Positions 17,485 through 27,008 of a DNA stretch of 64,000 bases are shown here, in pieces. Below the pieces are notes generated by a model that worked only from the letters and a program-made list of their open reading frames with translations, was not told the origin of the DNA and made no database searches. The translations under genes were made by a program, and so were the position numbers. The number at the start of each line of letters is the position of its first letter. Within the stretch, counting starts at the first letter, position 1. Source of the stretch: Nostoc sp. C052 (GTDB lineage: Bacteria; Cyanobacteriota; Cyanobacteriia; Cyanobacteriales; Nostocaceae); contig NZ_CP040272.1 in assembly GCF_013393905.1 (NCBI RefSeq), forward strand, positions 2,046,001 through 2,110,000, written 5' to 3'.

Positions 17485-18094
17485 TCAAACTTGAGTTAGA
17501 CGAGCGCGGTATGCTGACATCGCCAATACATACGCTTTTTCCTGTGGACTGCCTCGAACGGGCTGCTGTCCTTCTTCAACAAGAATTCCAGCTTTTTTAG
17601 CCTGACTTTTAATGTTCTCAATTAATCTGCCGTAACTCCAGTGATGCACGTTAATGCGGTACTGTTTGGCATATTTTTGCTGGGCTTCTAGATAACCAGG
17701 GCATTTTTGCTCGGCTCTAGCTTGAATTTCACTTTGGACAATTTCTCGCATATCTCCCAGCTTGGGCAAGACTATACTGCCAGCTTTGTGGGTTTTAGCG
17801 ATCGCCATGATCGCTTGAGCTAACAATCGGTCTACATATTGCCCTAACTCAGATTCTCCTAATTGGCTGTTGGCTTCACGTTTCTGTGCTTTATGGCGTT
17901 GGTGAGATAAAAATTGTTTTTGTTGGCGCTGGCGGTTCAGGAGATTGTAATTTTTACCCAGCAATTGATGGACACTTTGGTAAACCAGAACTTTGTTTGC
18001 AAGGGCATCCACTACAGCAACGGTGGCGGGTTTTTCTAATCCCAAGCTTACTCCCACCAAAATATGAGATTGACTTTGATAAATAGGTTTACTA
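17485..18094 (-). pseudogene. cas12k: cas12k, C-terminal fragment
   Basis: The C-terminal 200 codons of Cas12k, from PIYQSQSHILVGVSLGLEKP to SAYRARLTQV. This is the degenerate RuvC-like half, including SIVLPKLGDMREIVQSEI and the GSPQEKAYVLAMSAY tail. Fifteen IS-derived codons ahead of it would let it start at 18132 with an ATG, giving a possible 215-aa hybrid, but this lacks the recognition lobe. Joining the two gene parts at the 7-bp duplication restores the frame exactly. The last codons approach the tracrRNA promoter. Confidence 0.93.
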
Positions 18095-19055
18095 ACCTGA
18101 GTTCGGGTTAAGCAGATTGAGGTAAAAGCCATTCCATCTGAAGGCTGGGTTTCTTAGGTTGATGGCAATAAGCGATTAATCCGCACAGAACGTTAACGCA
18201 GAAATTAACAGGGCTTCGGTGTCTAGAATGTTCGATTTGAGAAATATTCTTGAGTTGATCGTTAATAGTCTCAATAATGGAGCGTTTACGGGATAAGAGC
18301 TTGTCATGGAGATGCATCAGATGGTTTCTCATGTTGCGACGGGGTTTGGCAAAAAATTTAATGCCGAACTCTTGCAAAAGTTGAGAAGCCAGTTTTTGAG
18401 AGACATATCCGCGATCGCCAAATATTTTGCCAAACAGATCACTGAGTAAATCAGGAACTGGTTGACGGTCATCAATATTACCAGGAGTAAGAACCACATT
18501 TAAGAGTTGACCAAGTTCATTGACGACAAGATGAAGCTTAAACCCGAAAAACCAATCCACAGAAGTCTTTCCACGAGAGGCTAAACCTTCAAAAACCTTA
18601 TGCCGAGAAATCCGACGATTATGGCAGACCTTCAGACATGTTGAATCGATAAAACCGATACCCGTACACCGTCCAAAACAATGCTTCAGGTAAACGCACA
18701 AAGGTATCAAGGTTGATGGTATCCATTCAATGAATCGTTGATAACTCGGAAGTCCCGGAAAAGCACAACTCCATTGCTGTTTGACATGATTCAAATAAAA
18801 ATGCTTGAAATTCCGGTAGTGATTTTGATGAAATGCAATCAGTATCGTCATTATTTCACTCAAACACAGACTTCTAGCCCGAATCCGTCTTATTCCTCCA
18901 TGTACCAACAGCTTTTTGTGCCATTGGCTTTCAAACGCCTTACAAAAATCATCTACATGACAGAACAAAAATTCTAAACTAAACATAGGACAGGTGCTGG
19001 ATTTGACGTTATTTTCAGCTTACTACCTGTCCCTTTCCTTATCCCGAACTCAGGT
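18095..19055 (-). mobile_element. IS982-family insertion sequence inside cas12k
   Basis: 961-bp element. Its terminal inverted repeats begin ACCTGAGTTCGGG(T/A)TAAG on both sides (18095-18112 and 19038-19055, one mismatch). A perfect 7-bp target duplication TTTACTA flanks it (18088-18094 and 19056-19062). One transposase gene fills most of it. IR length and 7-bp duplication fit the IS982 family. Perfect duplication and near-perfect repeats point to a recent insertion. Confidence 0.93.
18108..18986 (-). CDS. IS982-family transposase
   Basis: 292-aa DDE transposase. TGIGFIDSTCLKVCHNRR holds the first Asp near residue 121. The second catalytic region is IFGDRGYVSQKLASQLL (about residue 190). KRSIIETINDQLKNISQIEH supplies the Glu near residue 238. 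HRSPVNFCVNVLCGLIAYC is a typical IS982 C-terminal block. Length is normal for the family and no frameshift is seen, so the enzyme is probably active. It is transcribed in the same direction as the cas12k gene it interrupts. Confidence 0.92.
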   Translation of the reverse strand: MFSLEFLFCHVDDFCKAFESQWHKKLLVHGGIRRIRARSLCLSEIMTILIAFHQNHYRNFKHFYLNHVKQQWSCAFPGLPSYQRFIEWIPSTLIPLCVYLKHCFGRCTGIGFIDSTCLKVCHNRRISRHKVFEGLASRGKTSVDWFFGFKLHLVVNELGQLLNVVLTPGNIDDRQPVPDLLSDLFGKIFGDRGYVSQKLASQLLQEFGIKFFAKPRRNMRNHLMHLHDKLLSRKRSIIETINDQLKNISQIEHSRHRSPVNFCVNVLCGLIAYCHQPKKPSLQMEWLLPQSA

Positions 19056-20366
19056 TTTACTAGGACGTTCAAAGGAATTATCAATTCTAGCCAGTGTAGA
19101 TTGTTTGCGCTTGATAAAAGCTTGTTGTGTTTTGCTGAGGTCATTCTTTTCTTTCATTCGAGTGATGACTTTACCAATCTCAGCAGCTTTTTCTTGTCTG
19201 ACTTGTTCTGTTCCTTGGGAAGTCCACAAGCGAGTGTCAATAGTGCAGTAGAGAATTAAGTGGTTCACATTCCAAGGTTCGCCTTTCTCCTCGCCTTGTT
19301 GCCAAGCTAGACGACCATTTCTGAGGGTGAACAAGCTACTGGAATGTTGATTTTTGCTGTTGCGTTTAGTCTGTTGGTCTTTCAAAAAGCGTTGAAACCA
19401 ATGAAGTTGGCGAGTGTCGCAATAAACCTCAAAGGTAAGATCGCTCAAGCCGTTAAATTGAATGCACAACCGTCCTTTTTGGTTCTTTGACCAAACCATG
19501 TATTCGTTGGTTTCAAAGACCAGAGGAAAGGGGAGAGAACTGGGTTGGCTTAACAGAATATTCTGCCAGTGCTTGGCTTGAGCCTCGTCTTGAGGAACTG
19601 TCGTAGTAGCAACCAAGAGCGTCTCTAACCATTTTGCATTGAGCAAGTCTCGACCTTTAGGTATGCGGCTAGTAAGTTGTTCAGAGAGTCTTTCAATCTG
19701 AATTTCGACTTTGCGCCGACGTTGAGTAAATTTCTCTGAATCTTCCTCTTTTTCACTGACTTTACAGCCATTCTTGAGCAAGTAACTAATGACGCAGCGT
19801 GTTATTATGTCGTCTGTTTCGCGGTAAGCCTGAAAAAGGGTATTTTTTAAGTTGGAGCTACTGTTTGATGAAGATAATTTTTGAGACTTTTTGCTCTTTG
19901 TCCTTTTCGGTGTACTATCAAAGCCAGATACTGTAATGCAATCAGTCAGCATTTCGGCTGCTTTAGTACGAATCACCTGTAAGGTTTGTCCACTGATTTC
20001 TACTAATTCGGCATCACTTTTGAGCATTGCTAGCCAGCGCATTTGACCCTCTAGCGATGCTCGTAAAAGTTTCTGTACGGCTAGCCAAGATTTGTAGATG
20101 TAGTCTACAACATGAATTGCTGACATATAGAAACTAGCGGGCTGACCGACAAAGCGAGGATCTGTTTTCAATGGTTCACATAATTGAAGAATAGCAGTGG
20201 CAGGAAGTTTGCCTTTTTGTCGCCACTTCTCGAAGTCGGGGTGCTGAGGAACCTGTTGCAGCAATTCGTTAATTAGGGGCGTATTTGCCTGTGCCATCAA
20301 CTTCCAGAGTTGTTGGCGCACTGATTCACTGGCAGTAAGGCGACTTTGAATAGTAATCATACTCAT
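19056..20366 (-). pseudogene. cas12k: cas12k, N-terminal fragment
   Basis: The N-terminal 437 codons of Cas12k (start MSMITIQSRLTASESVRQQL, ending SFERPSK). The IS982 adds ACC TGA, ending translation at 19050. The sequence is very close to remembered ShCas12k throughout, for example QHPDFEKWRQKGKLP and SLPFPLVFETNEYMVWSKNQ. Cas12k is the catalytically dead V-K effector that binds crRNA/tracrRNA and recruits TniQ and TnsC. With the downstream 200 codons the intact product would be 637 aa against 639 for ShCas12k. No other mutation is visible. Confidence 0.95.
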
Positions 20367-20385
20367 GAAAATAAAATATCACAAA

Positions 20386-20400
20386 AACACATTATGTGTT
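20386..20400. promoter_or_regulatory. CvkR operator between cas12k and the MerR gene
   Basis: The palindrome AACACATTATGTGTT fits the pattern AnnACATnATGTnnT reported for the V-K regulator CvkR. It lies in the 81-base gap between the divergent cas12k start (20366) and regulator start (20448), so binding can shut off cas12k and probably autoregulate. Confidence 0.75.
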
Positions 20401-20447
20401 TATGAAAAACTGTGTATTTTAAGAACAGTTTATGTACGATAAATTAT

Positions 20448-20900
20448 ATGGATGAAAAGTTCTATACAAGTACAGAAGCCGCTGAAATTACCAACTGCAC
20501 TCGCAGGCAGTTGCAGTATTGGCGTGAAAAGGGAGTTGTTGTGCCAACGGTAAACATTACTGGCAAAGGTCGTAATGTTTACTACTCCAAAGGGGATCTG
20601 TTGGTGTTGACAGTGATGGAGTATCTGCTATCAATAGGTTTAAACTTTGAAGTTTGCCATACAGCATTAGAAGCATTGCGCGAAAGGGAAGCATGGTTAT
20701 TTGATGAGTTTGTTCCTCAAGAAAAAATGAAGCAGCTAATGTTCTTACCTACTCGCTCCCAAGAGCAACCTTTGAAATTAGCAGAGTTTGACAAGCAAGT
20801 GGCAGTAGATGCCCTTTGTCAAGGAGAAACTGTGATACCTTTTTGGAGCGATCGTATTCATCAACGGTTACAGGAGAATCTTAAAAACCATACAAGATAA
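20448..20900 (+). CDS. cvkR: MerR-family repressor of the V-K CAST (CvkR type)
   Basis: 150-aa MerR-like regulator. The start MDEKFYTSTEAAEITN is preferred over an in-frame upstream ATG at 20412 because the HTH begins immediately. The HTH RRQLQYWREKGVVVP and wing GKGRNVYYSKGDLLVL occupy residues about 15-65. A dimerisation helix and a short C-terminal domain without metal-binding cysteines follow. CvkR regulators are encoded divergently from cas12k in V-K CASTs and repress it through the operator at 20386-20400. The gene is intact, so a repressor is still made against a broken target. Confidence 0.87.
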   Translation: MDEKFYTSTEAAEITNCTRRQLQYWREKGVVVPTVNITGKGRNVYYSKGDLLVLTVMEYLLSIGLNFEVCHTALEALREREAWLFDEFVPQEKMKQLMFLPTRSQEQPLKLAEFDKQVAVDALCQGETVIPFWSDRIHQRLQENLKNHTR

Positions 20901-20985
20901 ATATAGTAGAAATATTAATTTTTTTATTGATATTAATCTAAATGAAAATAAATTTATAATTAAAATCTTCAACAGAAAATATTTC

Positions 20986-22368
20986 ATGATTAAGCCAGCT
21001 TGCAATCCAGGTTCAAGGGTTCGTTACAGAGCTAATATCAAATTATCTAAAGAACAAGATCAGCAACTTAATAGTTCTTTATATCTTGGAGATGAAGATA
21101 CTTCTTTATATGGTGCGCTTACAGAGTCAAGAAATGATCTGCGTATAGTAGAGCTTTTTGCTGGGGCAGGCGGAATGGGAGTTGGTTTTCTGATGGCTGG
21201 TACTCAGAAAAAAGGATTTAGGATTATTCATTCTGCTGAAATTAACCCAATTTATCTAAAAAGCCTAGAAACTAATTATAAATATTTTTCAAATAACTCA
21301 GCTAATCGACTTGAAGACTGTATTCCTTCTGAGTTTAACCCTGTAGATTTAACGAAGCGGCATGATTTTCAACTTGTACAGGAAGCAGTGAAAAAATCAG
21401 ATGGAGTGGATCTTGTTATTGGTGGAACGCCTTGTCAAGGTTTTTCACAATCTAATAGAAGTAATTGGGATGCGAAGAATAGTTATAATCAACTTGTTGA
21501 ATATTTTATTGAATGTTCCTTAGAACTAGCACCGAAAGCAATTCTTTTAGAAAATGTGCAAGGTATTCTATGGACACCTCGTTCTAATAAAAGTAAGAAT
21601 AAGCGCAAATTAACGGTAGTTGATTATATTGCAAGAAAATTTGCGGATGCTGGGTATGTTCTTTTTCCGGCAGTTCTAGATGCTGCTTGGTATGGAGTTC
21701 CACAACACCGGAATAGATTTTTCCTATTGGCATTGCACCAAGATTTAGGTTATACAGTTGATCACTTTGGAGAATGGGGAGCATTTCCATTACCTACACA
21801 TGGAGCAATGGGTACATATAACTATGTAACAGTCAAAGAAGCAATTGCTGACCTGCCTATAGTTGCCAATGGCGAAGGCAGAGTTATTCAGGATTACGAC
21901 GAACCTACACAGGAACAATTAAGCTCGAATCTGTTTTTGCAACAAATGCGCCAAATGGCAACTCCAGATATTATTGAAGGTCACGTTATTTCAAAACAAG
22001 CGGATTATGTAATTGAGCGGTATAGGCATATTCCGGCTGGTGGAAACTGGAAGAATATTCGACATATGATGACTAACTATTCTGATATAGATAAAACTCA
22101 CAGTAATATCTACAGACGGCTAAGATGGGATGAACCTTCAATTACAATTGGCAATTATCGCAAAAGTATGATAATTCATCCAGAGCAAAATAGAGGATTA
22201 TCATTGCGAGAAGCTAGTCGGCTACAGTCTCTTCCTGATTGGTTTACTTTTTGTGGTAGTACCAATAATTCTCAAAGTTTAGGTATTATGCACAAGCAAC
22301 AACAATTAGCTAATACCGTTAGTTTCCTTCTAACCTTAGCAATAGCACAATACATACTAAAGCTTTAA
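20986..22368 (+). CDS. DNA (cytosine-5-)-methyltransferase, CAST cargo
   Basis: 460-aa m5C methyltransferase. Motif I ELFAGAGGMGVGF lies near residue 55 and motif IV GTPCQGFSQSNR (catalytic Cys about 150) follows. Motif VI is LLENVQGIL, motif VIII QHRNRFF (about 240) and motif X QQLANTVSF. The target-recognition domain lies between about 250 and 390. The gene is AT-rich compared with the CAST core, suggesting acquired cargo. It is followed after 41 bases by the Z1 gene, the same pairing as in R-M or conflict operons built around Dcm-like enzymes and Z1 ATPases. It presumably protects DNA from the partner's nuclease. Confidence 0.92.
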   Translation: MIKPACNPGSRVRYRANIKLSKEQDQQLNSSLYLGDEDTSLYGALTESRNDLRIVELFAGAGGMGVGFLMAGTQKKGFRIIHSAEINPIYLKSLETNYKYFSNNSANRLEDCIPSEFNPVDLTKRHDFQLVQEAVKKSDGVDLVIGGTPCQGFSQSNRSNWDAKNSYNQLVEYFIECSLELAPKAILLENVQGILWTPRSNKSKNKRKLTVVDYIARKFADAGYVLFPAVLDAAWYGVPQHRNRFFLLALHQDLGYTVDHFGEWGAFPLPTHGAMGTYNYVTVKEAIADLPIVANGEGRVIQDYDEPTQEQLSSNLFLQQMRQMATPDIIEGHVISKQADYVIERYRHIPAGGNWKNIRHMMTNYSDIDKTHSNIYRRLRWDEPSITIGNYRKSMIIHPEQNRGLSLREASRLQSLPDWFTFCGSTNNSQSLGIMHKQQQLANTVSFLLTLAIAQYILKL

Positions 22369-22409
22369 TTTTTAACTTCTATTTTGTGAATGTTTAAAGG
22401 GTGTGAAAA

Positions 22410-22489
22410 ATGGCGCAAATAAATACACTAAATGGAGATAATATTACTAATCTTAGAGAGTATTTACATGATGAAGAGAATATATCATA
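22410..22489 (+). pseudogene. Z1-domain ATPase gene, N-terminal fragment
   Basis: ATG at 22410, preceded by AAAGGGTG as ribosome binding site, opens 26 codons MAQINTLNGDNITNLREYLH DEENIS (written in two pieces). The frame then runs into the IS630 element at the TA target. Joined across the IS (one TA kept) it continues in phase as YNDFNQILQTASEVLQ of the large Z1 frame, giving a native protein of 675 aa. The fragment alone is not functional. Confidence 0.88.
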
Positions 22490-23677
22490 AGCTGTTACGC
22501 ATCTTGATTGTATAATATGAGATTAAGGAATTAATCTTATATCAGCCACCTATGCCAGCAAAAAATCATCTTTCTGAACAGCAAAAGGAACGGCTATTAA
22601 AAACGCTAAAAGAGCATGAAAATCCCTACGTAAGAGAAAAGATTCTGATTTTATTATTAATGAATGATGGAAAAACCTATCACGAGATTAGTAAGTTTTT
22701 AGATATTGCATATCCAACAGTAGCATATTGGGCTGTTCACGGAGACCCAGATAATCTAGAAAGTTTTTTAGATGGAAGAAGAGAAGGTAATTTCCGTAAA
22801 GTTACCAAAGAATATGAAGAATTGCTATTAAAAATAATTGAAAAAGACCCAGTAGAATATGGATATGAATTTGGTCGATGGACAGCAGCTAGATGTGCAA
22901 CTTATATGGAAGAGGAAACAGGAATTAAATTAAGTGGCTCTCAAGTTAGGAGAATATTAGAGCGAAAAAAGTACGTTTACCTTTGGGCAAAGTATAGCCT
23001 AGAGGATAAACAGAATCCTGAAATACGTAAGGCATTTAAAGAAAAATTATCAGAATATTTAAGAATAACAAATGTTGCACCAGAGCGTTTGCAGGTATGG
23101 TTTTGGGATGAAAGCGGATTCAGTTTAAGAGTAATAAGAAGAAAAAATTGGGGTAAAAAAGGTACAAGAAGAAAAATCACAGGGCAAAGGAGAAGAGGAA
23201 GAGTAAATATTATGGGAGGGTTACGTTATCACGACAAAAAGAGAATTAATTTTGTGATAAAAAAGGGAAATGCAGATGTATTTTATGAGCAGCTTAAATC
23301 TTTGAACAACTTTCTCTTACAGGAATGGGTAGAGCAAGGTAATCTAATTGATAACTTCAATGATTGTTCGGCAAAAATAGTGATTATTCTAGACAATGCT
23401 AGCTTTCATAAAAGAAAAGATATTTTAGCTTATATCAAAGAGGAAATGCCAAATATTATCCTGGAATTTCTACCACCTTATAGCCCAGATTATAATTTAA
23501 TAGAATTGGTTTGGCATTCAGCAAAAGAATATATAGCTCATAGATTGTTTGAGTCAGTATCACAGCTAGAAGATTTGTTAAATAAATTGTTAAATGAAGG
23601 AGGCCTTATTATTAAATGGGAGCGCAAGATTAAAAATAAAGGCAATGCCGTTTATTAAATTTAGATGCGTAGCAGCT
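22490..23677 (+). mobile_element. IS630-family insertion sequence inside the Z1 gene
   Basis: 1188-bp element between TA dinucleotides (22488-22489 and 23678-23679), the TA target duplication of the IS630/Tc1 group. Terminal inverted repeats read AGCTG(T/C)TACGCATCT on both ends. It carries one transposase gene. Excision with retention of one TA restores the interrupted Z1 frame, so the insertion is precise. Confidence 0.9.
22552..23658 (+). CDS. IS630-family transposase
   Basis: 368-aa transposase with an N-terminal HTH (YHEISKFLDIAYPTVAYW, about residues 43-60) and a DDE domain. The first Asp is in VWFWDESGFSLR (about 186) and the second in IVIILDNASFHKR (about 277). The catalytic Glu is in YSPDYNLIELVWHSAKEYI (about 314). 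These are the standard IS630 motifs and the length is typical. The end overlaps the frame that continues into the Z1 gene. No disabling mutation is seen. Confidence 0.93.
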   Translation: MPAKNHLSEQQKERLLKTLKEHENPYVREKILILLLMNDGKTYHEISKFLDIAYPTVAYWAVHGDPDNLESFLDGRREGNFRKVTKEYEELLLKIIEKDPVEYGYEFGRWTAARCATYMEEETGIKLSGSQVRRILERKKYVYLWAKYSLEDKQNPEIRKAFKEKLSEYLRITNVAPERLQVWFWDESGFSLRVIRRKNWGKKGTRRKITGQRRRGRVNIMGGLRYHDKKRINFVIKKGNADVFYEQLKSLNNFLLQEWVEQGNLIDNFNDCSAKIVIILDNASFHKRKDILAYIKEEMPNIILEFLPPYSPDYNLIELVWHSAKEYIAHRLFESVSQLEDLLNKLLNEGGLIIKWERKIKNKGNAVY

Positions 23678-25627
23678 TATAATGATTTCAATCAAATACT
23701 TCAAACTGCATCTGAAGTACTACAAAGATGTTTAGAACCTACAGAGAATGGGTCTGTTAAAGGATTGATTTATGGTCACATCCAAAGTGGTAAAACATCA
23801 ATTATTCTGACAACAATGGCTTTAGCGGCAGATAATGGTTTCAATAATTTTGTAGTAATGACATCCAATCTAAATGATATCTATGAGCAAACTCTTGAAC
23901 GAATCAAAGGTGCTTTAGATAGTTTTCAAGTTTTTGGTAAGACAGAAATTAGACAGAATTCAAGAACTACTCATGGTTTACCACTAGCTTTAGTATGTCC
24001 TAAAGATCCACGCCGTCTACGAGATGCTTTAAATATAGCCCAGCGATCAAACTGGCAAAACCAACCAGTTATTATCATTGATGATGAGGCCGATCAAGCT
24101 AGTTTAGATACAAATATTAATGACCAAAATAAACCTACAAGTTCAGTAAATAGAGCAATTGTTGATTTAAGAAATTCTTTAAATTCCCATACATATTTGC
24201 AAACTACTGCTACGCCTCAAGCATTACTACTACAAGATAGTAACAGTGCTTTCAGACCTGATTTTGTCGTTGTTACTACACCGGGTACAGGTTATGTAGG
24301 TGGTAACTACTTTTTTGGTAATAATAACTTTAATAATTCAGATCATATTCGTCTAGTGCCTGACATTGAGCTTGATAGGTTGCGGAATAGTAACCGTATT
24401 CCTGATACTGTTATACAGTCAATGTTGGTATTTTTTTTAGGAGCAGCAATTTTAAGAATACGAGGAAATTCTAAAAAATATACTTATTTACTCCATACTA
24501 GTTTTAGACAAGCAGATCATCATTTAGCAGCAGTATTAGTTGATAACTTTAAAAATGAATTAACGAACCAACTAAGACAAAATCCTAACGACCCAATAAC
24601 AGGTGTATCTTCTAGTCTTAGAACACAATTAGAAAATGCTTATAATAATTTACAACAAACTTTTGTAAATGTTCCATCCTTCAATGATGTTTTAGCAGAA
24701 ACAGCAAGAAGAATTACCTCTACAGAAGTCATAGAAATTAACTCTGTTACTGGTGAAGGAATTAGACCTAATCCAGCACGAAGACATACCCTCTATATAG
24801 GTGGTACAAAAATAGGTCGTGGTGTCACCGTTAAGAATCTTTTAGTTACCTACTACGGTAGAGATGCTCAACAACCACAAATGGACACAGTTTTACAACA
24901 CGCAAGAATGTATGGATATCGTCAAAATGAATTACCTGCAACTCGTATTTACTTACCATCCCATCTAGCTCAAAGATTTGTTGGCATTCATGAAAGTGAT
25001 AATTTAGTTAGAGAACAGTGCCAATATTATCATTTACCTATTCAGGTTATTCCTTTGATGACAAGAGGAATCACACCAACTCGCCGTAATGTTTTAAATG
25101 AAAATACAAATAGAATAACCTATCAAGGAGGAAGACAATATTTTCCATCATTACCAATATCTGATCCTAATATTTTGGGTAATCAAACCCAAGAACTTGA
25201 TAATATCCTCTCTATGGATAGATATTGTAATTCACAACAACCATATACGGTAACAATTGATCAACTTTTAGCGATTCTCAATTTTAACTATAAAACACCA
25301 GGAGCCAGTGGTGCTTGGAATGATGATTTGATTAGGCAAGCTGTTCAGGCCTTACAAGATCAATCTAGATACCAAAACACTGGTTCATTAGTTATTGTTA
25401 ATCGTCAAGCAAATATTGGTATCAGCGAAGATAGAAATAATGAAGTAGGTGCTGTGTTACCTCCTCATGATAGAAATGCTCCATATAACATTGACCCTAA
25501 TGATCCCGCATTACTAATGACTCGGAATAATGGTACCCTTGATAAGGGTTGGCATGGAGTACCTTTCTGGATTCCAGTTATCCGATTTCCTAATGGTAAC
25601 TATGCATTTTATGTAAATGAAAGTTGA
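23678..25627 (+). pseudogene. Z1-domain ATPase/conflict-system protein, main part split by IS630
   Basis: 649 codons from YNDFNQILQTASEVLQ. The Walker A-like GHIQSGKTSIIL and the IIIDDEADQAS box (about residue 160 of the native protein) identify the Z1 superfamily, ATPases found in R-M-like operons with m5C methyltransferases. A second conserved block is YIGGTKIGRGVTVKNLLVTY. An open frame from 23594, beginning inside the IS, could still give a hybrid with about 28 foreign residues, so partial function cannot be excluded. The gene is AT-rich like the methyltransferase. Usual partners such as a PD-(D/E)XK nuclease or MORC/MutL-like ATPase are not adjacent. Confidence 0.85.
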
Positions 25628-25647
25628 TTTACCTGTTTTCAATAAGC

Positions 25648-26154
25648 CTATATTACTAACTTTTGATAAGTTATCATATCCCTAAATGCCAATCTACAGC
25701 GATCGCAACATCCATGCTCCCATAAAGCTGGTGTTTTGAACTTAGCCTCACACCTGGGACATTTAGAAATTAAACGCACATTATGACGATCGCACCCTCC
25801 TGTTGACTTAAACTGCCACTCCATACGGTGACACGGCACTTGAGCATAACAAGCGCCACACAAACGAATTGGTTCATGCTGCATCCCCACTCCAGCAGGC
25901 GGCAGCATTTGAGCTAACCTGTCTGCATCTAGTTCTACTACAGATGCGATCGCCTCCAACTCTTTTTGGCTAGGGCGAGGATTAAAATAAAATCGCTCCC
26001 ACCTTGCTACCACTGCACCAATCCCTGCCAAACTACCCAACGCACTCGCAGATAAATGGTTAGCACGTCTGAACCTACCAAGAAAGTGACTCAGGCTCTC
26101 TCCTTCATAGGGTTGAATCAAAAATAGCCAAGGTTCAACATCTGGTGCTGGCAT
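25648..26154 (-). CDS. tniQ: TniQ of the type V-K CAST
   Basis: 168-aa short TniQ, close to ShTniQ (167 aa). It opens with PAPDVEPWLFLIQPYEGESL, then the SHFLGRFRRANHLSA helix and ARWERFYFNPRPS. Zinc ligands are CGACYAQVPCH, CDRH, CPRCEAKF and CCDRC. In V-K systems this protein sits on the Cas12k-RNA-DNA complex and nucleates the TnsC filament. The start overlaps the tnsC stop in TAATG. The gene converges with the Z1 cargo gene, leaving only 20 bases between stops. Confidence 0.95.
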   Translation of the reverse strand: MPAPDVEPWLFLIQPYEGESLSHFLGRFRRANHLSASALGSLAGIGAVVARWERFYFNPRPSQKELEAIASVVELDADRLAQMLPPAGVGMQHEPIRLCGACYAQVPCHRMEWQFKSTGGCDRHNVRLISKCPRCEAKFKTPALWEHGCCDRCRLAFRDMITYQKLVI

Positions 26155-27005
26155 TATTTGTACTCTGCTGCTACTTCCTGTAAAACAGCCTTGTCAATCT
26201 TCTTCAATCCCCTTGATAAAGAACGAATTGCTGTTTCCCTAAGAATTTCATCAAGGCGACCAATGTAACCTTCAGTTGCTGATGTGAGAATCCTTAGCAT
26301 CTCCTTGCTCGTTAGATTAGAAGATACTGGCAGTTTCAAAACCATTTGTTCCCACATTTCTACAGTCTTCTTGAAATCCTCTCCCGACAATTTACCGAAA
26401 CGAAGATGCGCCCGAAAGCGTTCGAGAACCTGTTCATCCCGCTTGATTACCGCATCCAAACGGTCTGTTCCTACTAGTACTACAGCAATTCCTAAATCTT
26501 CAGCAATATCTCGGACATCAGCAAAAGTTTCAGGCTTAAGACGGTCAGCTTCATCAATAATTAGCATCTCTACACCGCAACCCTTGAGTATCTCTATAGC
26601 CCGATCTCGGAAATCAGATACTGTTCCTTTTGTTACCCGATATTTGAGGTATTCAGTAATCTTTTTAAACAAATCCTTGGGGCCACATTTTTGGTGAGGT
26701 CGAATATAAACTACAGGCACAATCGGAGGTCGTCCAGGTGACTGCTGAGGTTTGTGTCTGTATCTGTAGGCATCACAAGCAACTGTCTTACCAGTTCTCG
26801 ATTCCCCAACAACTCGGCAACATTTTCTTGCCTTGCGCTTGCCATCTAACCAATCATGGAGAGTTTTTACCTGCTGTAATGGAACAATACTCTTACCCTT
26901 AAGACGAGCAATTTCAGCTTGTAACCAATCTTCATCTGGTTTTACACCACCCAACTGCTGGGCGATACCTTCGGCACACTTCGTGAACGCACTCGCATCT
27001 GTCAT
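26154..27005 (-). CDS. tnsC: TnsC AAA+ ATPase of the type V-K CAST
   Basis: 283-aa ATPase, near the 276 aa of ShTnsC. Walker A is VVGESRTGKTVAC (about residue 64) and Walker B is EMLIIDEADRLKP (about 149). Sensor-like AVVLVGTDRLDAV and ERFRAHLRFGKL follow. In this family TnsC polymerises on target DNA, joins Cas12k/TniQ to TnsB and also permits some RNA-independent insertion. It starts four bases after the tnsB stop. The gene looks fully intact. Confidence 0.95.
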   Translation of the reverse strand: MTDASAFTKCAEGIAQQLGGVKPDEDWLQAEIARLKGKSIVPLQQVKTLHDWLDGKRKARKCCRVVGESRTGKTVACDAYRYRHKPQQSPGRPPIVPVVYIRPHQKCGPKDLFKKITEYLKYRVTKGTVSDFRDRAIEILKGCGVEMLIIDEADRLKPETFADVRDIAEDLGIAVVLVGTDRLDAVIKRDEQVLERFRAHLRFGKLSGEDFKKTVEMWEQMVLKLPVSSNLTSKEMLRILTSATEGYIGRLDEILRETAIRSLSRGLKKIDKAVLQEVAAEYK

Positions 27006-27008
27006 TGT

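Noticed and set aside
17886..18086. Plus-strand frame opposite the cas12k C-terminal part
   Set aside because: Shadow of the real Cas12k codons; no ribosome site or family resemblance.
18994..19251. Plus-strand frame at the IS982/cas12k junction
   Set aside because: Spans the IS end and antisense cas12k; arises by chance.
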